Assembly (NCBI GenBank): GCA_035263865.1
Contig: DATFQX010000214.1
Location: forward strand, 20,743 to 84,742
Direction of reading: 5' to 3'
Length of the DNA stretch: 64,000 bases
Source of the DNA: VAZQ01 sp035263865
GTDB taxonomy: Bacteria > Pseudomonadota > Alphaproteobacteria > Rhizobiales > Xanthobacteraceae
Position numbers and translations under genes: made by a program. How positions within the stretch are numbered: position 1 is the stretch's first letter; each line of letters opens with the position of its first letter. Below, piece by piece: positions 25,029 through 33,676 of this stretch. Below the pieces are notes generated by a model. The model was given only the letters and a program-made list of their open reading frames with translations, did no database searches and was not told the origin of the DNA.

Positions 25029-25970
25029 ATGGAGTATCTCGTTTTGAAAACGGCCGAGGAGCTGGTCAACGAAATCGGATTATCCGTGCAGCCACCGCGG
25101 GGCGTTGCCATCGTGCTGACCGAGGAGCCGGGAACGCAGCCCAATTGGGTTGCGGCTGCCGGGCCCATGGAAAACACGCTCACGGACAAGTTTTCGGAAA
25201 AGGTGGCCGAGCTTCGAAAGACCGATCCCCTCGTTGATTGGGGCGAAAAAGGCGAAAACGAATTTCGTCGCGTCGTCAAATTTGCATCCGAAGGGGCGCA
25301 GAGACGATGCGGCTGGTTCTTTCCCGCGTGTCCACTTGGCCCCGAAAGCAGACAAAGCGGCAGCCGTCTCGGTAGATCAGCTTTGTGCCAGGAGCCGACT
25401 CATGCACTGCAACAAACGATGCGCACCGGTAGCAATGATTTACTCGATCACCTCGTCGGCGCGGGCGAGCAGCGTAGGCGGGATGGTGAGACCGAGCATC
25501 CTGGCGGTCTGAGCGTTGATGGTCAGCTCGAACTTGCTCGCCTGCACGACCGGCAAGTCCGCAGGCCTCGCGCCCTTGAGGATGCGACCGGTATAAACGC
25601 CCATCTGACGATAGGCATCCGGCAGACTCGCTCCGTAGCTCATCAGCCCGCCGATTTCGGTATATTGACGCCCCGGATATGTCGCGGGGACCGCGCGGTA
25701 CGCAGTCAGTTGAACCAGTTGAACACGTCGGGCAGTGAGGAAGGGGCTGCTGCCGACGAAGAGCGCGTCGGGTCGCTCACGCACAAGAGTCGCGAAGGCT
25801 GCATCGATCTCGCCACTGGTGTTAGCGTTGAGGACCTGGATTTGCAGCCCCATGGCGCGAGCCGCGGTTTCAATGTCTCTCAGCGTGGCCGCAGTAATCG
25901 AAGTATTGTCCGGATTGACGAGCACGGCAACGCGAGTTGCCCCAGACATCAGCTCACGCAGGAGTTCTAG
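25029..25970 (+). CDS. Chimeric ORF: short hypothetical protein running into antisense sequence
   Basis: ATG 25029 opens a 313-residue frame, but only about the first 90 residues look like a protein (MEYLVLKTAEELVNEIGLSV, VLTEEPGTQPNWVAAAG, KVAELRKTDPLVDW). From about 25310 the frame enters a repeat (CTTGGCCCCGAAAGC, 25335-25349), and from 25440 it is antisense to an ABC_sub_bind gene. The original 3' end was probably replaced by recombination at the repeat. I do not recognise the N-terminal part. Whether a product is made is unknown. Confidence 0.4.
   Translation: MEYLVLKTAEELVNEIGLSVQPPRGVAIVLTEEPGTQPNWVAAAGPMENTLTDKFSEKVAELRKTDPLVDWGEKGENEFRRVVKFASEGAQRRCGWFFPACPLGPESRQSGSRLGRSALCQEPTHALQQTMRTGSNDLLDHLVGAGEQRRRDGETEHPGGLSVDGQLELARLHDRQVRRPRALEDATGINAHLTIGIRQTRSVAHQPADFGILTPRICRGDRAVRSQLNQLNTSGSEEGAAADEERVGSLTHKSREGCIDLATGVSVEDLDLQPHGASRGFNVSQRGRSNRSIVRIDEHGNASCPRHQLTQEF
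25335..25349. repeat. CTTGGCCCCGAAAGC repeat, copy 1
   Basis: This 15-mer lies 91 bases beyond the 3' end of an ABC_sub_bind gene. Identical copies lie at 32429-32443 and 33622-33636, both next to another ABC_sub_bind gene. Confidence 0.8.
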
Positions 25971-26423
25971 GCGCTTTGCAGCCAACTCGAGTGAGACGAA
26001 ATTGGTCCCCGTCAGGTTGCCGCCCGGCCGCGCGAGGCTGGCAACAAGACCAAGCGTGACCGGGTCTTCGGCTACACCGAACACAATCGGGATCGTTATC
26101 GTTGCCGCCTTGGCCGCGAACGTTGCAGGGGGAGCGTTGGCGACGATCACGGCGACCCGCTGGCGAACCAATTCGGCCGCCAGCTGCGGCAGTCGATCGA
26201 TTTGACTCTCGGCCCAGCGGTATTCGATCGCCACGTTTTCGCCCTCGACATAGCCGGTCTCCTTCAGGCCCTGGCGAAATGCGCGCAGACGGTCCACGAA
26301 CGAGTCTGGCGATGTGGAGTCGAGAAACCCGATCACTGGGATGACTGGCTGCTGGGCGTCCGCGGCGAGCGGCCATCCCGCTACACCGCTGCCTAGAAGC
26401 GTGATGAATTCCCGCCGCCTCAT
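25440..26423 (-). CDS. ABC_sub_bind-family (TrpX/YtfQ-like fold) binding protein A
   Basis: A 327-residue periplasmic binding protein. The leader MRRREFITLLGSGVAGWPLAADAQ is twin-arginine-like. Family sequence follows: VIGFLDSTSPDSFVDRLRAF, GLKETGYVEGENVAIEYRWA, LVRQRVAVIVANA, TIPIVFGVAEDPV, SLARPGGNLTG, and the end LLARADEVIE. Members are common in rhizobia and usually lack known ligands; characterised relatives are amino-acid ABC receptors. ATG 26423 is chosen by the leader; the frame runs to 26636. No permease or ATPase gene is near. Confidence 0.9.
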   Translation of the reverse strand: MRRREFITLLGSGVAGWPLAADAQQPVIPVIGFLDSTSPDSFVDRLRAFRQGLKETGYVEGENVAIEYRWAESQIDRLPQLAAELVRQRVAVIVANAPPATFAAKAATITIPIVFGVAEDPVTLGLVASLARPGGNLTGTNFVSLELAAKRLELLRELMSGATRVAVLVNPDNTSITAATLRDIETAARAMGLQIQVLNANTSGEIDAAFATLVRERPDALFVGSSPFLTARRVQLVQLTAYRAVPATYPGRQYTEIGGLMSYGASLPDAYRQMGVYTGRILKGARPADLPVVQASKFELTINAQTARMLGLTIPPTLLARADEVIE

Positions 26424-26656
26424 GAGCTTTCCCCAAGGCCAATGGTCACGAACCAAGCATACCAGGTCTTGGAGAGGGTTCAGAACCGTGCGTCGCACCA
26501 AAAAAACGGCGCCTGATGTCCGGTTCGGCTCAAAAGCAGCGCGGCCAACCGACCCGACCGCTCCAGCTAAGTCCGGTTCGCCTTTCACAGCTGACGTAAA
26601 TTCGCGCAATATGGCGCGCACTGCCAAAGGGAACACGCAGCCACGAAGAGGACGTC

Positions 26657-27637
26657 ATGACGATTCGCGTCGCCGCGATCGAGGTTAGCCATTGGCATGC
26701 GCTCAACGATGCCGCGTACCTGCGTCATCTCATCGCCATGCCGGACGTGGAGCTGGTCGCCATCCAGGACTTCGACGGCGGTCTTGTCGCAAAACGCGCC
26801 GCCGAGCTGGGGAGCCCGCCAACCTTCACGGATTACCGAAAGATGCTAGCGACGACCCGTCCAAACTTCGTCGTGGCGCTGGGACGGCACTGCCAAATGG
26901 CCCAGATCGCCCACGACCTGCTCGATCTGGGTTATCCCTTCCTGATGGAGAAGCCGATGGGGATAAGCGCGCGAGAAGTGGAGGCGGTCGCCGCCAAGGC
27001 AGCTCGGCTCAATGCGTTCGTCGCTGTGCCGCTGGCGCAGCGCTACGGGCCCTTCGCCGCACGCGCCGGCGAGCTGCTCGCGGCGGGGCGCCTCGGCCCG
27101 CTGTCGCACATCTACGTTCGGATCAACCGGCCGGGCCCGGCACGCTACCAAGCCTGGGATTGCGCCTGGATGCTCGATCCTGCGCAGGCCGGCGGCGGAT
27201 GCCTGCGAAACCTGTGCCCGCACGGCTTGGATATGTTCCTTCACCTGACCGGCGAGGAGGCGCAAGTGACCGGCGCGCAACTCAGCCGTCGCGCGCATGA
27301 ACACCCGGTTGAAGACTACGCATCGGTAACCGTGCGCTCGGCGAGCGGCATTCTCGGTACCGTCGAGGTCGGAAATGGCTTCCCCCGTGACGGGACCGAC
27401 GGCGAGTGGAAGATCGCAGGCCGCGACGCCATCCTCACGATGAAGGACGGGATCATGAAGCTCGCGACTGCCAATGGCGACGAGATCTTCCCGAGCGCGA
27501 GCGCCACACCGCTCTATTTCACTGCTCTGCGCGATGCGCTCGACCGCTGGCAGCGAGGCGAAGCGCCAAAGATCAGCGTGCACGACTGCGCGCGGGTCGT
27601 TCGGTTGATCGACCAAGCGTACGCGCGCGCAGGGTGA
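26657..27637 (+). CDS. Gfo/Idh/MocA family oxidoreductase
   Basis: A 326-residue NAD(P)-dependent oxidoreductase. The N-terminal Rossmann domain starts RVAAIEVSHWHA, lacking the usual glycine-rich G-x-G-x-x-G, and continues VELVAIQDFD; MEKPMGIS is the conserved E-K-P motif with the catalytic Lys; the C-terminal alpha/beta domain includes GGGCLRNLCPHGLDMFLHL with a His at the usual catalytic place. The ribosome site GAAGAGGA precedes ATG 26657. An SDR gene follows after 26 bases. Together they suggest modification of a sugar or polyol, substrate unknown. Confidence 0.87.
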   Translation: MTIRVAAIEVSHWHALNDAAYLRHLIAMPDVELVAIQDFDGGLVAKRAAELGSPPTFTDYRKMLATTRPNFVVALGRHCQMAQIAHDLLDLGYPFLMEKPMGISAREVEAVAAKAARLNAFVAVPLAQRYGPFAARAGELLAAGRLGPLSHIYVRINRPGPARYQAWDCAWMLDPAQAGGGCLRNLCPHGLDMFLHLTGEEAQVTGAQLSRRAHEHPVEDYASVTVRSASGILGTVEVGNGFPRDGTDGEWKIAGRDAILTMKDGIMKLATANGDEIFPSASATPLYFTALRDALDRWQRGEAPKISVHDCARVVRLIDQAYARAG

Positions 27638-27663
27638 CCCGATCCGTCCTATGAAAAGGCAAC

Positions 27664-28443
27664 ATGATGGAATGGCGCAACCAAGTGGCGGTGGTGACGG
27701 GCGGTGGCCGCGGTATCGGCCGAGCAACGGCGCGGCTCCTGGCGCAACGGGGCGCCGCAGTGTGCGTGAACCATGCGGTGCATGCCGATGCCGCCGAGGC
27801 CCTGGTCGGCGAGATTGTGGCCGCGGGCGGACGGGCTATCGCGGTAGCGGCAGACGTCGCCGAGATGGCCGCGGTCGGGGCGATGGTCGCCCGCACCGAA
27901 GCAGAGCTCGGTCCGGTGACTATCCTGGTGAACAACGCCGGCGTGAGTTGGCAGGGCACGCTGGATACCTATGATCCTGAGCAGGTCGCCCGCATGCGCC
28001 AAGTCAACGTGGACGGCCTGATCCACGCCACGCGCGCGGTGATCGGGAGCATGCGGGCGCAGCGCTACGGCCGGATCGTCAACGTGGCCTCGATCGCGGG
28101 GATCGGCACGGCGCTCTCGGGGAATGCGTTTTATGCGGCAACGAAGGCGGAGGTGCTGATTCTCACGCGGCGCTTTGCTATGGAGCTCGGCCAGCATGGC
28201 ATCAGCGTGAACGCCGTGGCGCCGGGATTCGTCCGCACCGACATGACGCAGCGCGGCCGCGGCGCAGCAGACTGGCCGGGGACGGCGAAAAACTTCGCCG
28301 CACGAGCGATGATGGGCCGTATCGGTGAACCTGAAGACATTGCCAATGCGGTGGTGTTCCTAGCGTCGCCGGAGTCAGGTTGGATTACGGCACAGGTGCT
28401 GACGGTGGACGGTGGACGGATGGACTATATTGGTCACGGTTAG
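27664..28443 (+). CDS. SDR family oxidoreductase (FabG-like)
   Basis: A 259-residue classical SDR. TGGGRGIGRA binds the cofactor, NNAGVSW follows, the catalytic Ser is in NVASIAGIG and the Tyr-Lys pair in FYAATKAEVL, and APGFVRTDM and LTVDGGRMDYIGHG lie near the end. Cofactor preference is probably NADP, from VNHAVHAD after strand 2, but this is uncertain. It is cotranscribed with the Gfo/Idh/MocA gene upstream. ATG 27664 or 27667 could be the start. Confidence 0.88.
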   Translation: MMEWRNQVAVVTGGGRGIGRATARLLAQRGAAVCVNHAVHADAAEALVGEIVAAGGRAIAVAADVAEMAAVGAMVARTEAELGPVTILVNNAGVSWQGTLDTYDPEQVARMRQVNVDGLIHATRAVIGSMRAQRYGRIVNVASIAGIGTALSGNAFYAATKAEVLILTRRFAMELGQHGISVNAVAPGFVRTDMTQRGRGAADWPGTAKNFAARAMMGRIGEPEDIANAVVFLASPESGWITAQVLTVDGGRMDYIGHG

Positions 28444-28680
28444 ATCGGACGCTGCACAGATGGCGACCGTCGCCGCTCGCTACTGAGCCTTTGCGGACTA
28501 TCTCGCAAGCGCCTGTCCTAAGCCCAACCTCAAGCTCAACGACCGATGCCCCGCGGGGCATCGTGCCGCTGCACTCCGTTTGTCAGCATCATTTGCGGAA
28601 ACCTGGTCTGGATTTGCCCTACGAAAGCCATCGACTACACGCATTCAGATAGGAGAGATTCCACGTCGGGGGCTGTAGCA

Positions 28681-29799
28681 ATGATCCGCGCCACGGTGGT
28701 CCGTGCGCTTGTGCTGGCGGCGGCTTTTGCCGCGGCATTGACGCCGGTCACGTCCCTTGGCGAAGAGAGCAATCAGTTGCCGGCCAGAGCAACAAAGGAG
28801 TTGCCGCCCGAGCTGATCTCGCTGCTTCGACAAAAGAAGATGCCGAAACATTCGCCGATCCTTGTGCGCATTTTCAAGGAAGAGGCGGAGCTCGAAGTCT
28901 GGAAGCAGGACACCAGCGGCCATTTCCAGCTCCTCAAGATTTTTCCGATCTGTCGGTGGTCGGGCGATCTTGGGCCGAAGTTGCATGAGGGCGACCGTCA
29001 GGCTCCGGAGGGGTTCTATACAGTTACGCCCGAGTTGATGAATCCCAATTCCAACTACTATCTTGCGATGAACATGGGCTTCCCCAACAGCTTCGACAAA
29101 GCGAACAACCGCAACGGCAGCCTGCTCATGATCCACGGCGACTGCTCGTCGAGCGGTTGCTATGCCATGACCGACGAACAGATAAGCGAGATCTATGCGC
29201 TGGCGCGCGACTCACTCCTCGGCCGGCCGTCATTCCAGGTCCAGGCCTATCCGTTCCGCTTGACGCCGGCGAATCTGGCGCGGCATCGAACTCATCCGCA
29301 GTTGGCCTTCTGGAAGATGCTCAAGATCGGCAACGATCACTTCGAGGCGACGCATCTCGAACCCAAGGTGGATGTGTGTAATCGCCTCTATGTATTCGAT
29401 GCGCAAGCTGCCCCGAATTCGCCGAATCCTCTTGTGTTCAATCCCACCGGCAAATGCCCCGCCTTTGTCGTGAATCCGAAAATCGCGCGGCGGGCGCTGG
29501 AGAAACAACGCGCCGACGAGGTCAAATACGCGCAATTGCTTAAAGACGAGGTGCCAGCCGCCTCAATCTACAGCGGACTCGACGGCGGAATGAATGAGGT
29601 TTTCCTCGCACGGTTTCCGGGCAGAGTGACGCTTGCGAAAGTGATGCCGTATGCGTCTTACCTGCCGCAACTGCCGGCGGTCCCCTGGGTCGACAACGAT
29701 GGTTCGTTGACGAGTAAATGGTTTGGCACCTTGTTCTCGCCGACCCAATTGGGTTGCGAGGTGTCCGATCAGGTAGGTGGCGGCATCTTCTGCTCGTGA
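28681..29799 (+). CDS. L,D-transpeptidase (YkuD domain), exported
   Basis: A 372-residue periplasmic protein. A signal peptide (RALVLAAAFAAALTPVTSLG) is followed by a YkuD domain with the active-site motif IHGDCSSSGCYAM; the Cys is the nucleophile. The long insert and C-terminal extension after residue 190, as in the YafK-like group (SGDLGPKLHEGDRQAPEGFY), separate it from short Ldt enzymes. YafK-like members are murein hydrolase/transpeptidases that release or attach proteins such as Braun lipoprotein. ATG 28681 is chosen because it begins the signal peptide. It stands alone. Confidence 0.87.
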   Translation: MIRATVVRALVLAAAFAAALTPVTSLGEESNQLPARATKELPPELISLLRQKKMPKHSPILVRIFKEEAELEVWKQDTSGHFQLLKIFPICRWSGDLGPKLHEGDRQAPEGFYTVTPELMNPNSNYYLAMNMGFPNSFDKANNRNGSLLMIHGDCSSSGCYAMTDEQISEIYALARDSLLGRPSFQVQAYPFRLTPANLARHRTHPQLAFWKMLKIGNDHFEATHLEPKVDVCNRLYVFDAQAAPNSPNPLVFNPTGKCPAFVVNPKIARRALEKQRADEVKYAQLLKDEVPAASIYSGLDGGMNEVFLARFPGRVTLAKVMPYASYLPQLPAVPWVDNDGSLTSKWFGTLFSPTQLGCEVSDQVGGGIFCS

Positions 29800-30099
29800 C
29801 GGCGACCCAACCGAGCAAATCCGCCGCTCAGGGCGTCCCAACTTGCCAGACCGCTTGCCAGCGACACGAAGTCGCGCCGGCTATGCGCTGATTGCGACCA
29901 ATTTGCTGCGCCAGCAACGGTCATGGTTCTTCCGCCCAGTCGCGTGGTTGATGTAGTCTAATTCGAGCCTGGCCAGCGGGACGTGCCGAAGTCCCCTTTT
30001 TGGCGGCATGCTGATGCCATCGGCGGGCATCCCACTAAAGACCATCATTTGTGCGGTCTAGACCACGCTCGCATCATGCGCGTGCAAGGAAGGGTGCCA
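29800..30099. other. Intergenic region without recognised features
   Basis: About 300 bases between the L,D-transpeptidase and the next Bug receptor. No convincing ORF, terminator hairpin or repeat was seen. AAGGAAGGG near 30086-30094 is the ribosome site of the following gene. Confidence 0.5.
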
Positions 30100-31077
30100 A
30101 TGAAACTTCCGCGTCGGAAATTTCTGCATCTGACGGCGGCCGCTGCTGCGCTGCCGGCCGTATCAGAGTTGGCGCGAGCGCAAGACTATCCGACGCGGCC
30201 GGTGCACTTGATCGTCGGCTTTGCCGCCGGCGGCACTACCGACATCACCGCGCGCCTGATCGGTCAATGGCTGTCCGAGCGGCTCGGCCAGCAATTCGTC
30301 ATCGAAAACCGGACCGGGGCAGCCACCAATATCGCCACCGAAGCCGTCGTGCGCGCGCCCGCGGACGGTTACACGCTGCTCCTCGTCACGGCGTCGAACG
30401 CGATCAACGCCACGCTCTATGACAAACTCGCTTTCAACTTCATGCGCGACATCGCACCGGTCGCGGGTATCATCCGCTACCCCCTTGTCATGCAGGTCAA
30501 TCCATCGTTCCCGGCGAAGACCGTTGCCGAGTTCATCAGCTATGTGAAGTCCAATCCCGGCAAGATCAGCTACGGATCGGGCGGCGTCGGCACGTCGATC
30601 CATGTCGCCAGCGAGCTGTTCAAAATGATGGCCGGGGTCGACATGACCCATGTGCCTTATCGCGGTGGCGCGCCCGCGATGACCGATCTGATGGCCGGAC
30701 AGGTGCAGGTCGTCTTCAACCCCGTGCCTGAGTCGATGGAATTCATCAGAGCGGGCAAGCTACGTCCGCTCGCGGTGACGACCGCGACGCGTTCGGAGGT
30801 ATTGCCCGACGTCCCGACCGTGGGCGAGTTCGTGCCTGGCTACGAAGCGAGCGCGCTGCAGGGCATTGGCGCGCCCAAGAAGACGCCCGCCGAAATCCTC
30901 GACAAGCTCAACAAGGAGATCAACGCGGGCCTTGTCGATCCCAAGTTGAAGGCGAGGTTTGCCGACCTTGGCGCTGCGGTGTTTCCTGGTTCTTCCTCCG
31001 ACTTCGCCAAGTTCATGGCCGAAGAAACCGAGAAGTGGGCCAAGGTGATCGAGTTCTCAGGGGCCAAGGCGGATTGA
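30100..31077 (+). CDS. Bug/TctC-family binding protein 4
   Basis: A 325-residue receptor with a Tat-like leader (PRRKFLHLTAAAAALP, cleavage near ARAQ). Mature motifs: YPTRPVHLIVGFAAGGTTDI, IENRTGAATNI, PADGYTLLLV, HVPYRGGAPAMTDLMAGQVQ, LPDVPTVGEFVPGYE. The start ATG 30100 fits both the leader and the ribosome site AAGGAAGGG. It is convergent with receptor 5, 43 bases away; leader and body are closest to receptors 5 to 10, suggesting recent duplication. Confidence 0.93.
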   Translation: MKLPRRKFLHLTAAAAALPAVSELARAQDYPTRPVHLIVGFAAGGTTDITARLIGQWLSERLGQQFVIENRTGAATNIATEAVVRAPADGYTLLLVTASNAINATLYDKLAFNFMRDIAPVAGIIRYPLVMQVNPSFPAKTVAEFISYVKSNPGKISYGSGGVGTSIHVASELFKMMAGVDMTHVPYRGGAPAMTDLMAGQVQVVFNPVPESMEFIRAGKLRPLAVTTATRSEVLPDVPTVGEFVPGYEASALQGIGAPKKTPAEILDKLNKEINAGLVDPKLKARFADLGAAVFPGSSSDFAKFMAEETEKWAKVIEFSGAKAD

Positions 31078-31120
31078 TGCAGCCGACCTACATGTAATGT
31101 CGCCGCGGTGGATAGCGGCA

Positions 31121-32098
31121 TCATTCGGGCCTGATGTTGGCCGCGCGGATCACCTTGCTCCACCTCTCGGCTTCGGTGGCGATGAATCGTCCAAAATCGG
31201 CGGGTGAACCCGCAAGCGGTGCCGCGCCTAGATCGGCGAGCCGCGCTTTAATGTCGGGTTCGGCAAGGGCTGCGTTGATCTCCTTGTTGAGCTTGTCGAT
31301 GATTTCGGGAGCTGTGTTCTTCGGTGCGGCAATCCCGAACCAATTACTAGCCTCGAAGCCCGGTAGGAACTCGCTGACGGTCGGTAGTTCCGGCAGAATC
31401 TCCGGGCGCTCGGCTGTGGTCACAGCCAACGCGCGTAGTTTGCCAGCCTTGACGTGCTCGATGGACGACGGAGTGTCGGCGAACATCATTTGCACCTGAC
31501 CGGCGATGAGATCGGTCAGTGCAGGGGCATTGCCTCGATAAGGCACGTGAACCATCTTCACGCCGGTCATCATGTTGAACAGCTCGCCGCACAGCTGGAT
31601 CGTCGACCCAATCCCGGGCGAGGCAAAATTGACCTTGCCTGGTCTCTCTTTGGTGTAGGCAATGAACTCGGGGACCGTATAGACCGGTGTCGTTGAACCG
31701 ACTTCCATGAGAAGAGGTCCATTGCTTATGCCCGCGACCGGCGCAGTGTCGCGCATGAAATTGAAATTGAGCTTATCGTAAAGCAGGTGAGCGATCCCGT
31801 TTCCGGGAACGACCAAAAGCAGCGTGTGGCCGTCGGCGGGCGCGCGCGTCACTGCCTCGGTGGCGATTTGCCCCTGGGCGCCCGCTCGGCTTTCGACGAT
31901 GAATGGCTGCCCGAGACGCTCCGCCAGCCGCTGACCGATCAAGCGCGCAAGAATGTCGGCTGGGCCGCCGGGCGGAAAGCCGACCATGATGCGGACCGGT
32001 CGCGATGGATAGACCTGCGCCCGAGCGAAGCGCGACACGGCCGGCAGCGCGACGGCACTCGCGGCCAAACGCAGAAATCGTCGGCGGGGAAGTTTCAT
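31121..32098 (-). CDS. Bug/TctC-family binding protein 5
   Basis: A 325-residue receptor with leader PRRRFLRLAASAVALPAVSR and cleavage near ARAQ. Motifs: YPSRPVRIMVGFPPGGPADI, VESRAGAQGQI, PADGHTLLLV, HVPYRGNAPALTDLIAGQVQ, LPELPTVSEFLPGFEASNWFG. The usual N-R-P-G-A is S-R-A-G-A here and the usual Y-T is H-T, so the ligand site may differ. It is convergent with receptor 4. Immediately upstream lies a remnant of an ABC_sub_bind gene. Confidence 0.93.
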   Translation of the reverse strand: MKLPRRRFLRLAASAVALPAVSRFARAQVYPSRPVRIMVGFPPGGPADILARLIGQRLAERLGQPFIVESRAGAQGQIATEAVTRAPADGHTLLLVVPGNGIAHLLYDKLNFNFMRDTAPVAGISNGPLLMEVGSTTPVYTVPEFIAYTKERPGKVNFASPGIGSTIQLCGELFNMMTGVKMVHVPYRGNAPALTDLIAGQVQMMFADTPSSIEHVKAGKLRALAVTTAERPEILPELPTVSEFLPGFEASNWFGIAAPKNTAPEIIDKLNKEINAALAEPDIKARLADLGAAPLAGSPADFGRFIATEAERWSKVIRAANIRPE

Positions 32099-32121
32099 TT
32101 TGAACCTCCCTGTCGTTCAGA

Positions 32122-32184
32122 TCACTCGATCACCTCGTCGGCACGCGCGAGCAGCGTTTCCGGCACGGTGAGGCCTATCGCCTT
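32122..32184 (-). pseudogene. 3' remnant of an ABC_sub_bind gene
   Basis: The minus strand reads AIGLTVPETLLARADEVIE and a stop at 32122-32124, the exact C-terminal signature of the ABC_sub_bind proteins here (compare LLARADEVIE of protein A). Nothing further upstream matches. It is a leftover of a deleted paralogue, 24 bases from the start of receptor 5. Confidence 0.8.
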
Positions 32185-32204
32185 CGCGCATGGAGTGACA
32201 GATC

Positions 32205-32405
32205 GTGGACAGGATATCGGCTCCTCTCAATCGCTATGTTGCGCCCGTGCTTCTAACAGCTGATCTGGTCGATTACTGGATCCGTCGGCAAGTGATCGAG
32301 TTCTTGGTCGCGCAGGAAACAGCGGGGCGTCGCGACCCCTGCATCAAATACCACGCCAACGAGCATGAGCGGATCGCGCTTGAGAGCGAGTTATCGGCCC
32401 TATAA
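32205..32405 (+). CDS. Doubtful small ORF between ABC_sub_bind remnants
   Basis: A 66-residue frame from GTG 32205 (DRISAPLNRYVAPVLLTADL, DYWIRRQVIEFLVAQETAG, HANEHERIALESEL). It overlaps no other gene and looks helical, but I recognise no family and see no ribosome site. It may be a gene fragment trapped between repeats. Confidence 0.2.
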   Translation: MDRISAPLNRYVAPVLLTADLVDYWIRRQVIEFLVAQETAGRRDPCIKYHANEHERIALESELSAL

Positions 32406-32406
32406 A

Positions 32407-32443
32407 GCCACACGCCCATGCAGGCCCGCTTGGCCCCGAAAGC
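32407..32443. repeat. 37-bp direct repeat, left copy (flanks an ABC_sub_bind gene)
   Basis: GCCACACGCCCATGCA plus six variable bases plus CTTGGCCCCGAAAGC. The right copy is at 33600-33636; the copies differ only at three positions in the six-base centre and enclose the ABC_sub_bind gene 32482-33465 in the same orientation. Confidence 0.85.
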
Positions 32444-32481
32444 CTTCCACTAGGCGACATACGCGGCGCAGAAATTCCGCT

Positions 32482-33465
32482 CTATTCGATCACCTCATCG
32501 ACTTGCGCGAGCAAGATCGGCGAAAGGGATAATCCCAGCGCCTGCGCCGTCTTGCTGTTGACCGTCACCTGAAATTTGGAAGGTTGCTCAACCGGCAAGC
32601 TGGCCGGATTGGCCCCTTTGAGAAGCTTATCGACATAGACCGCGGCATACTCATACAGCAGGGGAAAACTAGCGGACATCGAAGCTAATCCTCCGTCCAC
32701 CACGGTACTGCGCTCGTTCGACATGTACCCAATGTGGTGGCCGATCGCTAGCTGCGCAATCCGTTTTGAATAGGGTCCAAAAAATCCTTGGACAATGACG
32801 GCCTGCGCCCCCTCCTTAGCCAGGTCGGAAAAAGCCTCCTCCAGCTCGCTGGGGCCGCCGATTAGCACCGGCGCGACCCGCACGTTGAGCGCCGAGCCCG
32901 CGGCATGAATGTCCGCCACAAACGGGCGACTAAACGGATCAGTGGTCGGCGTGGTTGCGAGCACGCCGACACAAGCGAGCTTCGGAATGAGATCGCTCAA
33001 CAGCTGGATGCGCTTGCCGCCGAGCTCGGCGTCCATGGCGGAGAGCCCGGTGACGTTGCCACCTGGTTCATGCAGGCTCTTGATGAATCCGGATTGTAGT
33101 GGCGCGCCCGCCACCATCACAATTGGAATGGTCTTCGTGGCCGCCATAGCGGCTCTCACCGCGGGTGTAAAATGGGCGACGATCATAGCGACGTCGCTCC
33201 TAACAAGCTCGGCGGCAAATCGAGCAGCGAGATCGCTTCGCCCCTGAGTGTAGCGGACGTCCAACGTGATGTTGCGTCCTTCCGAGTAGCCTAGATTTTG
33301 CAATCCATGCCGTAGAGCATCGGCAAACGGGTGGGGCTCCGATGCGGAGACCAGAACACCGATGCGGGCCACCTTTGCGGCTGGCTGCGAAACCGCATGA
33401 CCGCGCGCGGACAATAGCCAAGCCGCGCTGCTACTGAGCAAGAAAAGGAAATACCGTCGCGTCAT
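32482..33465 (-). CDS. ABC_sub_bind-family binding protein B
   Basis: A 327-residue periplasmic binding protein. The leader TRRYFLFLLSSSAAWLLSARG has paired arginines. Family motifs: RIGVLVSASEPHPFADALRH, GLQNLGYSEGRNITLDVRY, LVRSDVAMIVAHFTPAVRAA, TIPIVMVAGAPLQSGFIKSL, PGGNVTGLSA, and the end LLAQVDEVIE, where the usual A-D-E-V-I-E is V-D-E-V-I-E. ATG 33465 has GGGAGGCGGAAG upstream. A 37-bp direct repeat encloses it, so it may have moved as a unit. The ligand is unknown. Confidence 0.9.
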   Translation of the reverse strand: MTRRYFLFLLSSSAAWLLSARGHAVSQPAAKVARIGVLVSASEPHPFADALRHGLQNLGYSEGRNITLDVRYTQGRSDLAARFAAELVRSDVAMIVAHFTPAVRAAMAATKTIPIVMVAGAPLQSGFIKSLHEPGGNVTGLSAMDAELGGKRIQLLSDLIPKLACVGVLATTPTTDPFSRPFVADIHAAGSALNVRVAPVLIGGPSELEEAFSDLAKEGAQAVIVQGFFGPYSKRIAQLAIGHHIGYMSNERSTVVDGGLASMSASFPLLYEYAAVYVDKLLKGANPASLPVEQPSKFQVTVNSKTAQALGLSLSPILLAQVDEVIE

Positions 33466-33599
33466 GGGACTTCCGCCTCCCAGCCCGGACCTTGGGCCCG
33501 CCGAGGCTATCACATCCGAAGACGGCGGCGCTTGTGCATCACAACAAATTTTGCTTGGGCAATGTCTCAGATGGGTCAATTGCGATTGACGCGGCGGAG

Positions 33600-33636
33600 G
33601 CCACACGCCCATGCACGTTCGCTTGGCCCCGAAAGC
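33600..33636. repeat. 37-bp direct repeat, right copy
   Basis: The partner of 32407-32443, 1193 bases away, with the same outer 16-mer and 15-mer and three mismatches in the centre. Confidence 0.85.
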
Positions 33637-33676
33637 GGACCGTTGTAGCCCGTCGCATCAGGTCCACGTCTTGCCG

